Assembly: GCF_900101045.1 (NCBI RefSeq)
Contig: NZ_FNFN01000003.1
Span: forward strand, 186,001 to 250,000
Direction of reading: 5' to 3'
Source: Nocardioides sp. YR527
GTDB lineage: Bacteria; Actinomycetota; Actinomycetes; Propionibacteriales; Nocardioidaceae
DNA length: 64,000 nt
The notes below the pieces were generated by a model that saw only the letters and a program-made list of their open reading frames with translations, was not told the DNA's origin and did not search any database. The first letter of the stretch is position 1, and each line of letters opens with the position of its first letter. Below are positions 46,538 through 58,030 of the stretch, one piece after another. Made by a program: the position numbers and the translations under genes.

Positions 46538-47089
46538 ATGGACACCGAGTACGTCGGCGACGACCTCGTGAAGACCCTGTTCACCCACGACGAGATCCAG
46601 GCGAAGGTCGAGGAGATGGCCCGCCGGATCGAGAAGGACTACGAGGGCGAGGAGCTGCTGATCGTCGGCGTCCTGCGTGGCGCGGTGATGATCATGGCCG
46701 ATCTCGCCCGCGCCCTGAACCGCCACGTCGAGATGGACTGGATGGCGGTCTCCTCCTACGGCTCCGGCACGAAGTCGTCCGGCGTGGTGCGGATCCTGAA
46801 GGACCTCGACACCGACGTCACCGGCAAGCACGTGCTCGTCGTCGACGAGATCATCGACTCCGGCCTGACCCTGACCTGGCTGACCTCCAACCTCACCAGC
46901 CGCGGCCCGGCGAGCATCGAGATCGCCACCCTGCTCCGTAAGCCCGAGGCGGTCAGCATGCCGGTCGAGGTGAAGTACGTCGGCTGGGACATCCCCGACG
47001 AGTTCGTGGTCGGCTACGGCCTCGACTTCAACGAGAAGTACCGCAACCTGCGCGACATCTCGACCCTCGCGCCGCACATCTACAGCTGA
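46538..47089 (+). CDS. hpt: Hypoxanthine phosphoribosyltransferase
   Basis: This 183-residue purine-salvage enzyme makes IMP or GMP from hypoxanthine or guanine and PRPP. The PRPP loop is HVLVVDEIIDSGLTL and the upstream VGVLRGAVMIMADL is the flexible loop. TAGAGT (46525–46530) sits 7 bases before ATG 46538, so I prefer this start to the GTG at 46529 inside the same motif. Between tilS and ftsH, the conserved order. The next 139 bases hold only the ftsH leader, with no clear promoter. Confidence 0.94.
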   Translation: MDTEYVGDDLVKTLFTHDEIQAKVEEMARRIEKDYEGEELLIVGVLRGAVMIMADLARALNRHVEMDWMAVSSYGSGTKSSGVVRILKDLDTDVTGKHVLVVDEIIDSGLTLTWLTSNLTSRGPASIEIATLLRKPEAVSMPVEVKYVGWDIPDEFVVGYGLDFNEKYRNLRDISTLAPHIYS

Positions 47090-47228
47090 GCCTCGGTCAG
47101 GGCGTGCTTTCGCTGACGGCGGAACCGCTCAGGTGGGTTCGGGCACGATTTGGCGTGTACCGTCGTTCTAAATGACGTGCGCGCTGCCCTGCGTGCATAT
47201 CTGACCCCGTACCGGTTGAAAGAAGCCT

Positions 47229-49292
<2,064 letters not shown>

Positions 49293-49302
49293 TACTGAGC
49301 AC

Positions 49303-49941
49303 ATGTCCGACAATTTCGATGACGTAGCGCCCGTCCATGTCCCCGAGCGGGACGTGGCGGACGTACCGGTGTTCGACCAGAAGCGGGCCGAGGCGGCCGT
49401 GCGTGAGCTGCTCTACGCGATCGGGGAGGACCCCGACCGCGAAGGGCTGCTCGAGACTCCCGCCCGGGTCGCCCGCGCCTACCAGGAGGTGACCCGCGGG
49501 CTGCACCAGACGCCCGAGGAGGTCCTCACCACGACCTTCGACCTCGGCCACGACGAGATGGTCCTGGTCCGCGACATCGAGCTGTGGTCGATGTGCGAGC
49601 ACCACCTGGTGCCGTTCACCGGTGTCGCCCATGTCGGCTACATCCCGGCGAGCTCCGGCAAGATCACCGGCCTGTCCAAGCTGGCCCGGCTGGTCGACGT
49701 CTACGCCAAGCGGCCGCAGGTGCAGGAGCGGCTCACCACCCAGGTGGCCGACGCGCTCACCGAGATCCTCGAGGCGCGCGGCGTCATCGTGGTGATCGAG
49801 GCCGAGCACCTGTGCATGACGATGCGCGGCGTCAAGAAGGCCGGCGCCCGCACGATCACCAGTGCCGTACGCGGCACGATGCGCTCCAACGCCACCACCC
49901 GGGCCGAGGCCATGGCCCTGATCCGGGGCGGGACCCGCTAG
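49303..49941 (+). CDS. folE: GTP cyclohydrolase I
   Basis: This 212-residue enzyme opens GTP to dihydroneopterin triphosphate, the first step of folate synthesis. Zinc ligands lie in MCEHHLVPF and the later [11 protein letters not shown]. [14 protein letters not shown] sequence ([17 protein letters not shown]) is also typical. It starts 10 bases after ftsH. The rest of the folate genes follow only after a gene on the other strand (49938–51452). Confidence 0.95.
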   Translation: MSDNFDDVAPVHVPERDVADVPVFDQKRAEAAVRELLYAIGEDPDREGLLETPARVARAYQEVTRGLHQTPEEVLTTTFDLGHDEMVLVRDIELWSMCEHHLVPFTGVAHVGYIPASSGKITGLSKLARLVDVYAKRPQVQERLTTQVADALTEILEARGVIVVIEAEHLCMTMRGVKKAGARTITSAVRGTMRSNATTRAEAMALIRGGTR

Positions 49942-51452
49942 GAGCGACCCAGCCGGCGGCGAACCCGTCGGACGAAGCCGCGCAGGCCCGCTCGCTCCTG
50001 GTGGCGAGCGAGGTCTGCGCGCAGCTCTTGGATCAGGGTCCGCTGGCGGTCCAGGCGGCCGGCCTGCCGTTCGATCCGGGCCTGCTGCTTGCGGGTGGTC
50101 GACTCGAGAGCCGCGATGCGCTTGGCCTGGCTCTTCGCCGACGCCGTGAGCTTCTTCGACAGCTCCTTCTCCCGCCGCTTCGCGGCGGTGTCGGCGTGCT
50201 CGGAGGCGATCTTGAGGGCGTGGATCCGATCCTCGATACGCCGGATGGCGTCCTCGCCCGACCCGCGGAGGGTGGCAACGGGTGCCGCCGGCTCCAGCGC
50301 GGCGAGCTCGGTGTCATACGTGGCAGCCGACTGGTCGGGCTGCGCGACGTTCGCCAGGCCGGCGTCGTCCAGGAACGCGGTCAGCCGCTTCCAGCCGTCG
50401 GCCAGGCGGTTGTGGAAGTCGGTGTAGTCGGCCGCCTGGTACAGCTCGTCGACGGTGGTCTCAGGCGTGATCGAGTCGAGCATCGTGTAGGGCAGGCCGT
50501 GGTAGTCGCACAGCTCCAGCACGCGTGAGTCGTGAGCGACGACCATGGCCGGAGTCCCGGCGAGCACCGCGGCGACGTTGCCGTGGATACGCGTGCCGAA
50601 GGCGAACCGCTGGGTCGCCAGGAACCGCATCCAGGATCCGGCGTCGAGGAACATCCGGGTCCGGTCCTCGGCGTAGAGCCGGTGGTCGCGGTCGATACCC
50701 ATCTCGGGCTGACGGTGTCGTCCCCACTGGAGCATCGCGAAGTCGTGGTGGGTCTGGCCGACGTAGGTCATGCCCGGGTGCCGGTCGGCGAAGGCATCGA
50801 CGTACGTCTCGAACCAGGGCGCGGTCAGCGGGCTCATCGAGACGGCGATCGGGTCCTCGTCGGCGATCGGGGTGGAGCGCTCGTCGCGGACGGTGAACTC
50901 GGGGCCGTTGAGGTAGATCGACGGACAGCCGATGATCTCGACGTGCTCGTCGCCGTAGCCGAGCCGCCGCAGGTAGGCGGCGGTGATCTCGCCGCGTACG
51001 CCGACCTTCGGGGACCGTTCGAGGACGCTGTTCATGAACCGGCGGTGGAGCGCGGCCAGCTCGTCGTCGGGAGCGGTGTCGAGGTCGTCGAGGGAGAGCT
51101 GCGCGCCCATGCCGACGATGGTGGTCGGGATCGTGAGCTGCTCGATGAAGGCAGTCAGCCGGGTCAGGGGACGGGTGAACTCCGGCCGGAGGGCGTTGGC
51201 CAACGGCACCACGAAGTGGTCGTACGCATCGTTGGTCGCGGCGACCTCGTCGGCGGTGAACGCGCGTCGCTCATGGGCGAAGCGGTTCGCGACGATCTCG
51301 GTGCCGGGCACGCTGAGGAGCCGGTGTGTGGAGTCGGCGAAGAGAAGGTTCCCGACGTTCGTGCCGTAGAACCCGATGCCCCACGCACGCGGGTCGCCCG
51401 CCTCGATCACGTCGAACGGGTCCCTCGCTGAGCGGAGCAGGATCTTGGCCAC
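49938..51452 (-). CDS. Polysaccharide pyruvyl transferase family protein with C-terminal coiled coil
   Basis: This 504-residue protein has a pyruvyl-transferase-type N-terminal ~350 residues: [43 protein letters not shown] and the late [21 protein letters not shown], all hallmarks of the CsaB/WcaK fold. The rest is a long coiled coil ending in an Arg-rich tail ([15 protein letters not shown]). GTG 51452 has GGGAGG 6 bases upstream. It likely modifies a surface glycan with the genes at 54–63 kb, and interrupts the folate block. Confidence 0.83.
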   Translation of the reverse strand: MAKILLRSARDPFDVIEAGDPRAWGIGFYGTNVGNLLFADSTHRLLSVPGTEIVANRFAHERRAFTADEVAATNDAYDHFVVPLANALRPEFTRPLTRLTAFIEQLTIPTTIVGMGAQLSLDDLDTAPDDELAALHRRFMNSVLERSPKVGVRGEITAAYLRRLGYGDEHVEIIGCPSIYLNGPEFTVRDERSTPIADEDPIAVSMSPLTAPWFETYVDAFADRHPGMTYVGQTHHDFAMLQWGRHRQPEMGIDRDHRLYAEDRTRMFLDAGSWMRFLATQRFAFGTRIHGNVAAVLAGTPAMVVAHDSRVLELCDYHGLPYTMLDSITPETTVDELYQAADYTDFHNRLADGWKRLTAFLDDAGLANVAQPDQSAATYDTELAALEPAAPVATLRGSGEDAIRRIEDRIHALKIASEHADTAAKRREKELSKKLTASAKSQAKRIAALESTTRKQQARIERQAGRLDRQRTLIQELRADLARHQERAGLRGFVRRVRRRLGRS

Positions 51453-51548
51453 GATGCCTCCCTGGGTAAATGAGTCGGCGGGCAGCCTGGCTGAGTGCGC
51501 CCACCCGGTCAAGTCTGCCCTTCCGGCGTCGCCGGATAGGGTCGTGAC

Positions 51549-52364
51549 GTGCAGGTCATGGGAATCGTCAACGTCACGCCCGACTCGTTCAGCGACGGCG
51601 GACGGTTCTTGGCGACCGATGACGCGGTGGCTCACGGTCGCGCGCTCCTGGCGCAAGGAGCCGACCTGCTCGACATCGGCGGAGAGTCGACCCGGCCAGG
51701 GGCGACCAGACCGCTGGTGGCCGATGAGCTGGCCCGGGTGGTGCCGGTCATCGAGACGCTGGCCGGAGAGGGGGCGACCCTCTCGGTCGACACGATGCGT
51801 CCCGAGGTCGCGGAGGCGGCCCTGAAGGCCGGGGCGAAGATCATCAACGACGTCTCGGGCGGTCTGGCCGACCCGGGGATCCTGAAGGTCGCGGCCGACC
51901 ACGGTGCGACGTACGTCGTGATGCACTGGCGCGCGCACGGCGCGGAGATGCAGCACGAGGACCATCTCGTCTACGCCGACGGCGTCGTCGCGACGGTCAA
52001 GGCGGAGCTGGAGCAGCGGATCGAGGCGGCGCGGGCCGCCGGGATCCAGGACGACAACATCGTGGTCGACCCAGGGCTCGGCTTCTCCAAGACGGCCGAC
52101 GACAACTGGCGGCTGCTGGCGGGCGTGGAGGAGTTCCACAAGCTCGGCTTCCCGGTGCTCATCGGGGCCAGCCGCAAGACCTTCCTCGGGCGCCTGCTGG
52201 CCGCGCCCGACGGCACGCTGCGTCCGGTGACCGAGCGTGAGAACGCTCACGATGCGATCACCGTCTTTCTCGCGCAACGCGGTGTCTGGGCCACGCGTGT
52301 TCATGACGTACGTGCCGCCAGGGACACCCTCGCGGCGGCAGCGAAGCTGGAGACGATTCGATGA
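51549..52364 (+). CDS. folP: Dihydropteroate synthase
   Basis: This 271-residue enzyme joins p-aminobenzoate to the pterin; it is the sulfonamide target. The signatures are GIVNVTPDSFSDGG, DIGGESTRPGA and LIGASRKTFLGR. TAGGGT (51537–51542) lies 6 bases before GTG 51549, suggesting a leaderless promoter of its own after the folE interruption. Its stop overlaps folB by 4 bases (ATGA). Confidence 0.95.
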   Translation: MQVMGIVNVTPDSFSDGGRFLATDDAVAHGRALLAQGADLLDIGGESTRPGATRPLVADELARVVPVIETLAGEGATLSVDTMRPEVAEAALKAGAKIINDVSGGLADPGILKVAADHGATYVVMHWRAHGAEMQHEDHLVYADGVVATVKAELEQRIEAARAAGIQDDNIVVDPGLGFSKTADDNWRLLAGVEEFHKLGFPVLIGASRKTFLGRLLAAPDGTLRPVTERENAHDAITVFLAQRGVWATRVHDVRAARDTLAAAAKLETIR

Positions 52365-52753
52365 ACCACTCGATGAACATTGCGGAACCCGCGGACGAAA
52401 TCCAGATCCTCGGTCTGGAGTGCTTCGGCCACCACGGAGTGTTCGACTTCGAGCGCCGCGAGGGGCAGAAGTTCATCATCGACCTGGTCATCGGCACCGA
52501 TTCCCGCAAGGCCGCGGAGACGGACGACTTGCAAGACACCGTCGATTACGGAAGTCTCGCAATGGCGGTCAAGACAAATGTTGAGCGCGACCCGGTGGAC
52601 CTCATCGAAACGCTTGCCCAGCGGATCGCGGACATCTGCCTTGCAGACATCCGCGCACTTTGGGTACGTGTTACGGTTCACAAACCGGGGGCGCCTATCG
52701 AAACGACGTTCAAAGACGTCACCCTGACGATCACCCGGAGGCAGAGCACGTGA
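52361..52753 (+). CDS. folB: Dihydroneopterin aldolase
   Basis: This 130-residue enzyme makes 6-hydroxymethyl-dihydropterin. LGLECFGHHGVFDFERREGQKFIIDL carries the family pattern around the active-site Glu and Tyr/His region (split here at GHHGV), and LIETLAQRIADICL follows. A second Met 12 bases in is a possible start. It overlaps folP and folK. Confidence 0.93.
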   Translation: MNHSMNIAEPADEIQILGLECFGHHGVFDFERREGQKFIIDLVIGTDSRKAAETDDLQDTVDYGSLAMAVKTNVERDPVDLIETLAQRIADICLADIRALWVRVTVHKPGAPIETTFKDVTLTITRRQST

Positions 52754-53316
52754 CAGAGGTACCCAACCCGTACATCATCGACGCCGACACGCTCACCGGG
52801 GAGATGCGGCCGATCCGGCGGGCGGTGCTGTCTCTGGGCTCCAATCTCGGGGACCGGTTGGCAAACTTGCAGGACGCGTTGAACACCCTCGCCGAGACCC
52901 CGGATGTCTGGGTGACCACGATCTCGCCGGTCTACGAGACCGAGCCGGTCGACTCGCCCGAGGATGCCGAGCTCTACCTCAACGCCATCGTCCTCGCCGA
53001 CACCACGCTCACCCCGACGCGCCTGCTCGAGCGTGCGCTCACCATCGAAGACGCGTACGGACGCTCGCGCAGCGGCATCTTCAACGAGCCGCGCACGCTC
53101 GACATCGACGTCATCTCGGTCGGCGACAAGATCCTCGAGGAGGAGTCGCTGACGCTGCCGCACCCGCGTGCGCACCAGCGAGCCTTCGTGCTCAAGCCGT
53201 GGCTCGACCTGGAGCCGAGCGCCGATCTCCCCGGCGTGGGTCCGATCGCCGAGCTGCTGGAGCAGTCCGACCAGTCCGGGATCACCCGCCGCGACGACCT
53301 CGCCCTCGAGCTCTGA
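52750..53316 (+). CDS. folK: 6-hydroxymethyl-dihydropterin pyrophosphokinase
   Basis: This 188-residue HPPK has the start LSLGSNLGDRLANL, a central EPRTLDIDVI (Mg-binding DxD) and PHPRAHQRAFVL. The N-terminal ~25 residues precede the fold, as in other actinobacteria. GTG 52750 overlaps the folB stop. The gap after it (53317–53409) contains an 11-base tandem duplication. Confidence 0.94.
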   Translation: MTEVPNPYIIDADTLTGEMRPIRRAVLSLGSNLGDRLANLQDALNTLAETPDVWVTTISPVYETEPVDSPEDAELYLNAIVLADTTLTPTRLLERALTIEDAYGRSRSGIFNEPRTLDIDVISVGDKILEEESLTLPHPRAHQRAFVLKPWLDLEPSADLPGVGPIAELLEQSDQSGITRRDDLALEL

Positions 53317-53340
53317 GCCGGATCTGAGCCGGATCTGAGC
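53315..53340 (+). repeat. 11-base tandem duplication after folK
   Basis: The unit GAGCCGGATCT occurs twice (53315–53325, 53326–53336) followed by GAGC. It begins in the folK stop codon and shifts the reading frame between folK and the next gene. Confidence 0.7.
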
Positions 53341-53409
53341 ACAGCACCCGAGGACCCCGACCAGGGTCCGGAGAAGGATCCCGCCGACGACGAGCGCCGG
53401 CTCCACCCG

Positions 53410-53847
53410 ATGTCGGGCGGAGCCATCACGGCGTGGGCCGTGATCGGGATCGTGGGTGGTTGGCTGGCTCACCCCGTGCTGGAGTCCTGGCGCGGGGTGG
53501 CCCCGGTCATCACCTGGGCGCAGCCGGTCGTGCTGATGCTGATCGCGGCGGCCCTGGGCGTGACCGCCTGGATCACCCACCGCCAGCTGCAGGTGCGCGG
53601 CGAACGCATCGAGGCTCATCAGGCGGTCAACCGGCTGGTGCTCGCCCGCGCCTGCACCTTGGTCGGAGCGCTCCTCGCCGGCGGCTATCTGGGGTACGCG
53701 GTGAGCTGGCTGGGCTACGACGCCAATACTGCAGCGGGGGAGCGGCTGGTGCGTTCGGCCCTCGCGGCCGTGGCCGGAACCGCGATCCTCATCGCCGCTC
53801 GACTCCTCGAACACGCGTGCCGGGTCCGCAAACGCGATGAAAACTAG
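53410..53847 (+). CDS. DUF3180 membrane protein
   Basis: This 145-residue DUF3180 protein has about four hydrophobic helices. It regularly follows folK in actinobacteria; its function is unknown. ATG 53410 starts just before TM1. The open frame extends upstream to folK without another standard start codon, so translation may depend on ribosomes leaving folK. Confidence 0.83.
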   Translation: MSGGAITAWAVIGIVGGWLAHPVLESWRGVAPVITWAQPVVLMLIAAALGVTAWITHRQLQVRGERIEAHQAVNRLVLARACTLVGALLAGGYLGYAVSWLGYDANTAAGERLVRSALAAVAGTAILIAARLLEHACRVRKRDEN

Positions 53848-53862
53848 CCGTACCGTGGAAGC

Positions 53863-54456
53863 ATGCCTTCCCCATCCGCAACTTCAGTCACACGCAGGCG
53901 TCAGCGCAGCACACGCCTGACGGTTGCTGTAGGCCTGCTGGCGCTGGCCGCCGTCACGATCACCGCCGCGGTGGCCTCCGGGTCCTGGCTGGTTGTCGTG
54001 CTGGCTGCCGTTCTCGGGCTCGCCTGTGGCGCTGCCGCAACCAAGATCACCCACTCCGAGCTTCTCCAGACCCGCCGCGACTGGGCGCGTGACCGTGCCG
54101 AGCAGGCCCAGGCCTTCCGTGTCGAGTCCGAGAAGCGGGCGGAGGAGAACGCCGAGTTCCGCGAGCACATGGATGCCAAGCTCGCCGAGCGCGTCCAGGC
54201 CGTGGAGGAGCTCGAGGGCGCTCTGGCCGCCGCTCACCAGCGTGCCGCCGAGGCCGTCCGTCGCCGCGGCGAGGAGGCCCGCCGGGCCGCCCAGGCCGAG
54301 CTGCGCGGCGAACAGCTCGAGGCGAGGCTCCAGGCCGTCGAAGCGGATGCCGCGGAGGCGGCGATCCGGGTCGCCGAGCTGGAGTCCGAGCTCGACGCCG
54401 TACGTGCCGAGCTGGAGGCCGAGCGCACCAGCTGGACCGGGGCTCAGTCCGCCTGA
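53863..54456 (+). CDS. Membrane-anchored coiled-coil protein
   Basis: This 197-residue protein has two adjacent hydrophobic segments (residues ~18–60) followed by a long Ala/Glu/Arg coiled coil. It has no enzyme motif. TACCGT (53851–53856) lies 6 bases before ATG 53863. The coiled coil may scaffold the glycan enzymes encoded next; this is inference. A 225-base gap follows: a TATGAT (54595–54600) is a plausible -10 for the GT29 gene and I see nothing else. Confidence 0.72.
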   Translation: MPSPSATSVTRRRQRSTRLTVAVGLLALAAVTITAAVASGSWLVVVLAAVLGLACGAAATKITHSELLQTRRDWARDRAEQAQAFRVESEKRAEENAEFREHMDAKLAERVQAVEELEGALAAAHQRAAEAVRRRGEEARRAAQAELRGEQLEARLQAVEADAAEAAIRVAELESELDAVRAELEAERTSWTGAQSA

Positions 54457-54681
54457 CCCCTGACCGACAAGCAGATGTACGAACGGTGACGGGATTCCAA
54501 CAGTCGTCACCACGGTCCGCGTGGGCACGCCTGGAAATGCGCCGTGACGCTCAAACAGGTACTCCGGTGGGTAACTGCAGGGGCACTGGCTCGTTATGAT
54601 TTCCTGGAACGGGTAACGCGTCTGTCGCGTCCCCTCGATCTCTGGTGATGCTGCGACAAGGGTCGTCGAAAGGGGAAGCCG

Positions 54682-55362
54682 GTGACGTTGATCGCCGAAA
54701 GGGCAGTCACGATCACTGATGGCCTCGACCACCTGCGCGACCTGATGACCACGTACGCCAAGAGGGCACCGGTGACCTCGGTCGCCGTGCTCGGGAATGC
54801 TCCTCTGGGCCCCAGTGATGCCCGGGCGCAGGCGATCGACGAATCCGACCTGGTCATCCGGGTCAACAGCTTCGTGCTGGACCTGCCCGGCGAACCGCGC
54901 GTCCAGGGGTCGCGGGCGGACGTGGTGCTCTGGAACCGGATCACCCGCACGACGCGGTTCACCTTCGACCGCTACCGCGAGCGTCTCTACCTCCTCGCGG
55001 AGCCGATGCGCTTCCACGGCCGTCCCGAGGTGTGGCCGATGTCCTGGCCGCCCGACCTGGGTTTCGTGCCCATCCCGAACGCCGAGGTGCTCCCTCGTAT
55101 CGGCGACGAGCTCGACATCCCCTGGCGCGCCGAGAAGCTCGCCCCGACCACGGGGTTCACCGCCGCATGGCTGGCGGTCAATCTGTTCCCGGAGTCCGAG
55201 ATCCGGCTCTCAGGGTTCTCGTTCATCGACAATCCCGGGCAGAGGGAGTGGACCTACCAGGTCGGCGGCACCTCGCCGGTGGGTCCGGAGCATCGGATCG
55301 AGGCAGAGGCGCGTGTCATGACTGACTGGCTCAAGGAGGAACGGGTGTCTCTATGGCGTTGA
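54682..55362 (+). CDS. Glycosyltransferase family 29 (sialyltransferase-like)
   Basis: This 226-residue protein has TSVAVLGNAPLGPS…ESDLVIRVNSF, which resembles the sialyl motif L region, and APTTGFTAAWLAVNLFPESEIRLSGF, which resembles motif S. Such GT29 genes are rare in bacteria and occur in surface-glycan clusters. No sialic-acid synthesis genes are visible here, so the true donor is unknown. GTG 54682 has AGGGGAAG upstream. It overlaps the next gene by 10 bases. Confidence 0.78.
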   Translation: MTLIAERAVTITDGLDHLRDLMTTYAKRAPVTSVAVLGNAPLGPSDARAQAIDESDLVIRVNSFVLDLPGEPRVQGSRADVVLWNRITRTTRFTFDRYRERLYLLAEPMRFHGRPEVWPMSWPPDLGFVPIPNAEVLPRIGDELDIPWRAEKLAPTTGFTAAWLAVNLFPESEIRLSGFSFIDNPGQREWTYQVGGTSPVGPEHRIEAEARVMTDWLKEERVSLWR

Positions 55363-55727
55363 ACCGACTGCGCGGCGAGGTCATCAGAAAGGTCAGGTCC
55401 GCCGCCGACGCGGAGAGGGTTCGGGCCGTGATCGAGGAGCTCCGTGCGATCACGGACCGGCAGCGCGTCCGCATCGCCGACCTCGAGCGCGAGCTCGCTC
55501 GGGTCAGCCCGCAGGTCGCGGCCCTCGAGGCGCGTCTGGAGACGCTGCGCGACGCCGTAGAGCGGGGCAACGTCGCGACGGGCGCTGCGGCCGGCGGCAA
55601 CGCCGATACCGCCGCGGTCTGGGCTGAGATCCAGCGGCAGCAGGAGCAGATTCGCGCCCGCATCACCGCTGCCACGCGTTTCGAGGAGCGGCTCCGACGT
55701 CTCGAGGACGGCAACCGCGTTGGCTGA
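55353..55727 (+). CDS. Small coiled-coil protein
   Basis: This 124-residue hydrophilic protein is mostly heptad-repeat helix (ITDRQRVRIADLERELARV and similar) with a Gly/Ala break near residue 80. No family recognised. It overlaps GT29 before it and the GT2 gene after it, so it is part of one transcription unit. Confidence 0.7.
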   Translation: MALNRLRGEVIRKVRSAADAERVRAVIEELRAITDRQRVRIADLERELARVSPQVAALEARLETLRDAVERGNVATGAAAGGNADTAAVWAEIQRQQEQIRARITAATRFEERLRRLEDGNRVG

Positions 55728-58026
55728 GAGTGCATCGCAGGCTGCGCTGAGTATCGTCATCCCGTTTCACAACGTCGAGCCCTACTTCCAGACCTGCTTG
55801 GAGTCGCTTCGGACACAGACCTTCTCGGACTTCGAGGTGGTCATGGTCGACGACGCGTCCACCGATGGATCCGCCGAGATCGCGGATCGGTTCGCATCGC
55901 GCGATCCCCGGTTCCGGGTGCTCCATTCGACGAAGGTCGGTGTCGGTGTCGCACGGAACATCGGTGTCGAGAACAGCAGGGGCGACCTGCTCGCCTTCGT
56001 GGACGCCGACGACTACGTGCCGGAGTACGCCTACCAGCTGATGACGGACACGTTGGCGCGTTCGGGGTCGGACTTCGTCGCCGGCAACGCCCGACGCTTC
56101 GACTCGGTGTCGGTCTGGCAGTCGTGGTCGCACCGCCGACCGTTCGTCACCACCCGCATCGCGACCCACTGCAGCCGCACCCACATCCTGGGCATCGATC
56201 GCTACATCTGGAACAAGGTCTACCGGCGCGACTTCTGGGACTCCGCCGGCCTCGGCTACCCGGACATGCTCTACGAGGACTACCCGGTCGCCCTCGCCGC
56301 ACACATCCGCGCCCGGCAGGTCGACGTCCTCGCCGACCCGGTCTACTACTGGCGGCACCGCGACGGTGGTGAGGCGTCGATCACCCAGAGCCACTGGAAC
56401 CTCGACAACCTCGGCGACCGCGTGCGTTCGGCCGAGATGCTGTTCGAGATGGTCGACGAGCACGCCCCCTACCTGGCCGACCTGGTGAAGTCACACCTCA
56501 CGGCGACGGACGTCCAGGTGCTGGCGCGGTCCATCGAGGACCACCCGGCCGAGGAGTCCGGGCGAATCTTCGACCTCGCGGAGCGCTACCTGGCGCACAT
56601 CGACGACCAGATCCTCGACCGGCAGGGACCGTTCGAGCGACTCGTGTTCGACCTGCTGAAGCGCCGTCGACGTGATGCGCTGTCGTCGTTGACCCGGTAT
56701 CGAGCCGAGAACGGGACCCTGGCGCCGCTGGCCCGCCGCAGGGACGGTTGGTACGCGAAGCTCCCGTCCTTCGAGGACGCCTCCGTGGGCGTCCCGGACT
56801 CGGTGTTCCGCCTGGCCCCCGCGTACATGAAGGCCAAGGCGGTGGCGACCGAGGCCTGGTGGAGCGGTTCCCGCGTCATGGTCCGCGTCAACATCGGCGT
56901 CAACACCCTCCCGTTCGCGCCCCGGACACGCTTCAAGGTGTGGCTGCAGAGCCCCGCCGGCACCAAGATCCCGGTGGACCACGTCGCGCGGCCACGGACG
57001 ATCCCGTTCGGCCAGGTGGACCGATCCACGCTCGAGCTGAGCATCGATCCGGCGCGGTTGGCGGGGGATCGCCAGTGGCGCCTCATGATCAGCATCCGCA
57101 ACCGCGATGTCCGCGACGTCATCCAGGTTTCGACGTCGGGAGACGGTCGGGAGCGGTGGCAGGGCTGGCGGCGCATCGGCAACCGCTGGTGTCGCCCAGG
57201 ACGCCTCCCCGGGGGCTTCGGGGTCACCGTTCGCGATCTCCCGGACGCCTGGGTGGATCACGCCACGGACCTCGGCGACGAGATCGAGGTCCGGGGCGCC
57301 TTCCGAGGCGCTCCTCCTGAGCATGCGGAGCTGACGCTCACCGACCGCAGCGGCTCGGTGGTGACCCACCCGCTGACGATCGGCGAGCGGGGCGAGCGAG
57401 GCATCACCCCGTGGCGGTTGACGGTGCCCGTCGAGGCTGTCCTCGAGAAGTCCGGACTGGACATGCCCATGGAGGAGATCGTGCCGACCCGGGTGAAGCT
57501 GTCCCGGAAGGGACGTACGTCTCCGCTACCGGTGCACCCGGACTTCCTCGGGTCTCGATCTCTGCTGAAGGGACGCGCGGTGAACGCCACCCGCGACCCG
57601 AACGGTTCCTTCGTGATCACCGCGACGCCCGACCGTCCCGTCGTTCACGACGCGTGGTGGCAGGGTGAGGACCTGATCCTGCGTGGTCCGGACGGTCCCC
57701 GGCTGGAGTCCACGGGAGCGGTGCTCCGGACCTGGCCGACCCCGGAGAAGCCTCTCGACGTCTCCCTGGACGTGACCGACCGCGACGGCGTCTTCCTGAT
57801 CACCGTGCCGGCGGCCGTGTTGCGGAGCACTGCGGCCGAGCACGATGCGTGCGAGACGTCGCAGTGGTCGTTGCTGGACGGCCGCGACCACAAGCCGCTC
57901 GTCGTCGCCCGTGAGCTCTCCGAACGGGTGCCTCAGCCCACCGCTGACGAGGCGGCGAAGCTCGAGTTCGGCTGGTCGGACGAGATCCACCTGCGGCTCG
58001 CGCCGCGGGTGCCCACCGACGTGTGA
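55720..58026 (+). CDS. Glycosyltransferase family 2 with long C-terminal domain
   Basis: The protein has 768 residues. Residues ~10–220 are a GT-A domain: LSIVIPFHNVEPYFQTCL, VVMVDDASTDGSAEI and DxD in LAFVDADDYV. Residues ~230–350 are helical; ~360–768 form a beta-rich region in two or more repeats that I do not recognise, similar in feel to the extra domains of teichoic- or capsule-synthesis enzymes. TTG 55720 overlaps the preceding stop and is the only near in-frame start. Confidence 0.82.
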   Translation: MAESASQAALSIVIPFHNVEPYFQTCLESLRTQTFSDFEVVMVDDASTDGSAEIADRFASRDPRFRVLHSTKVGVGVARNIGVENSRGDLLAFVDADDYVPEYAYQLMTDTLARSGSDFVAGNARRFDSVSVWQSWSHRRPFVTTRIATHCSRTHILGIDRYIWNKVYRRDFWDSAGLGYPDMLYEDYPVALAAHIRARQVDVLADPVYYWRHRDGGEASITQSHWNLDNLGDRVRSAEMLFEMVDEHAPYLADLVKSHLTATDVQVLARSIEDHPAEESGRIFDLAERYLAHIDDQILDRQGPFERLVFDLLKRRRRDALSSLTRYRAENGTLAPLARRRDGWYAKLPSFEDASVGVPDSVFRLAPAYMKAKAVATEAWWSGSRVMVRVNIGVNTLPFAPRTRFKVWLQSPAGTKIPVDHVARPRTIPFGQVDRSTLELSIDPARLAGDRQWRLMISIRNRDVRDVIQVSTSGDGRERWQGWRRIGNRWCRPGRLPGGFGVTVRDLPDAWVDHATDLGDEIEVRGAFRGAPPEHAELTLTDRSGSVVTHPLTIGERGERGITPWRLTVPVEAVLEKSGLDMPMEEIVPTRVKLSRKGRTSPLPVHPDFLGSRSLLKGRAVNATRDPNGSFVITATPDRPVVHDAWWQGEDLILRGPDGPRLESTGAVLRTWPTPEKPLDVSLDVTDRDGVFLITVPAAVLRSTAAEHDACETSQWSLLDGRDHKPLVVARELSERVPQPTADEAAKLEFGWSDEIHLRLAPRVPTDV

Positions 58027-58030
58027 CCGG

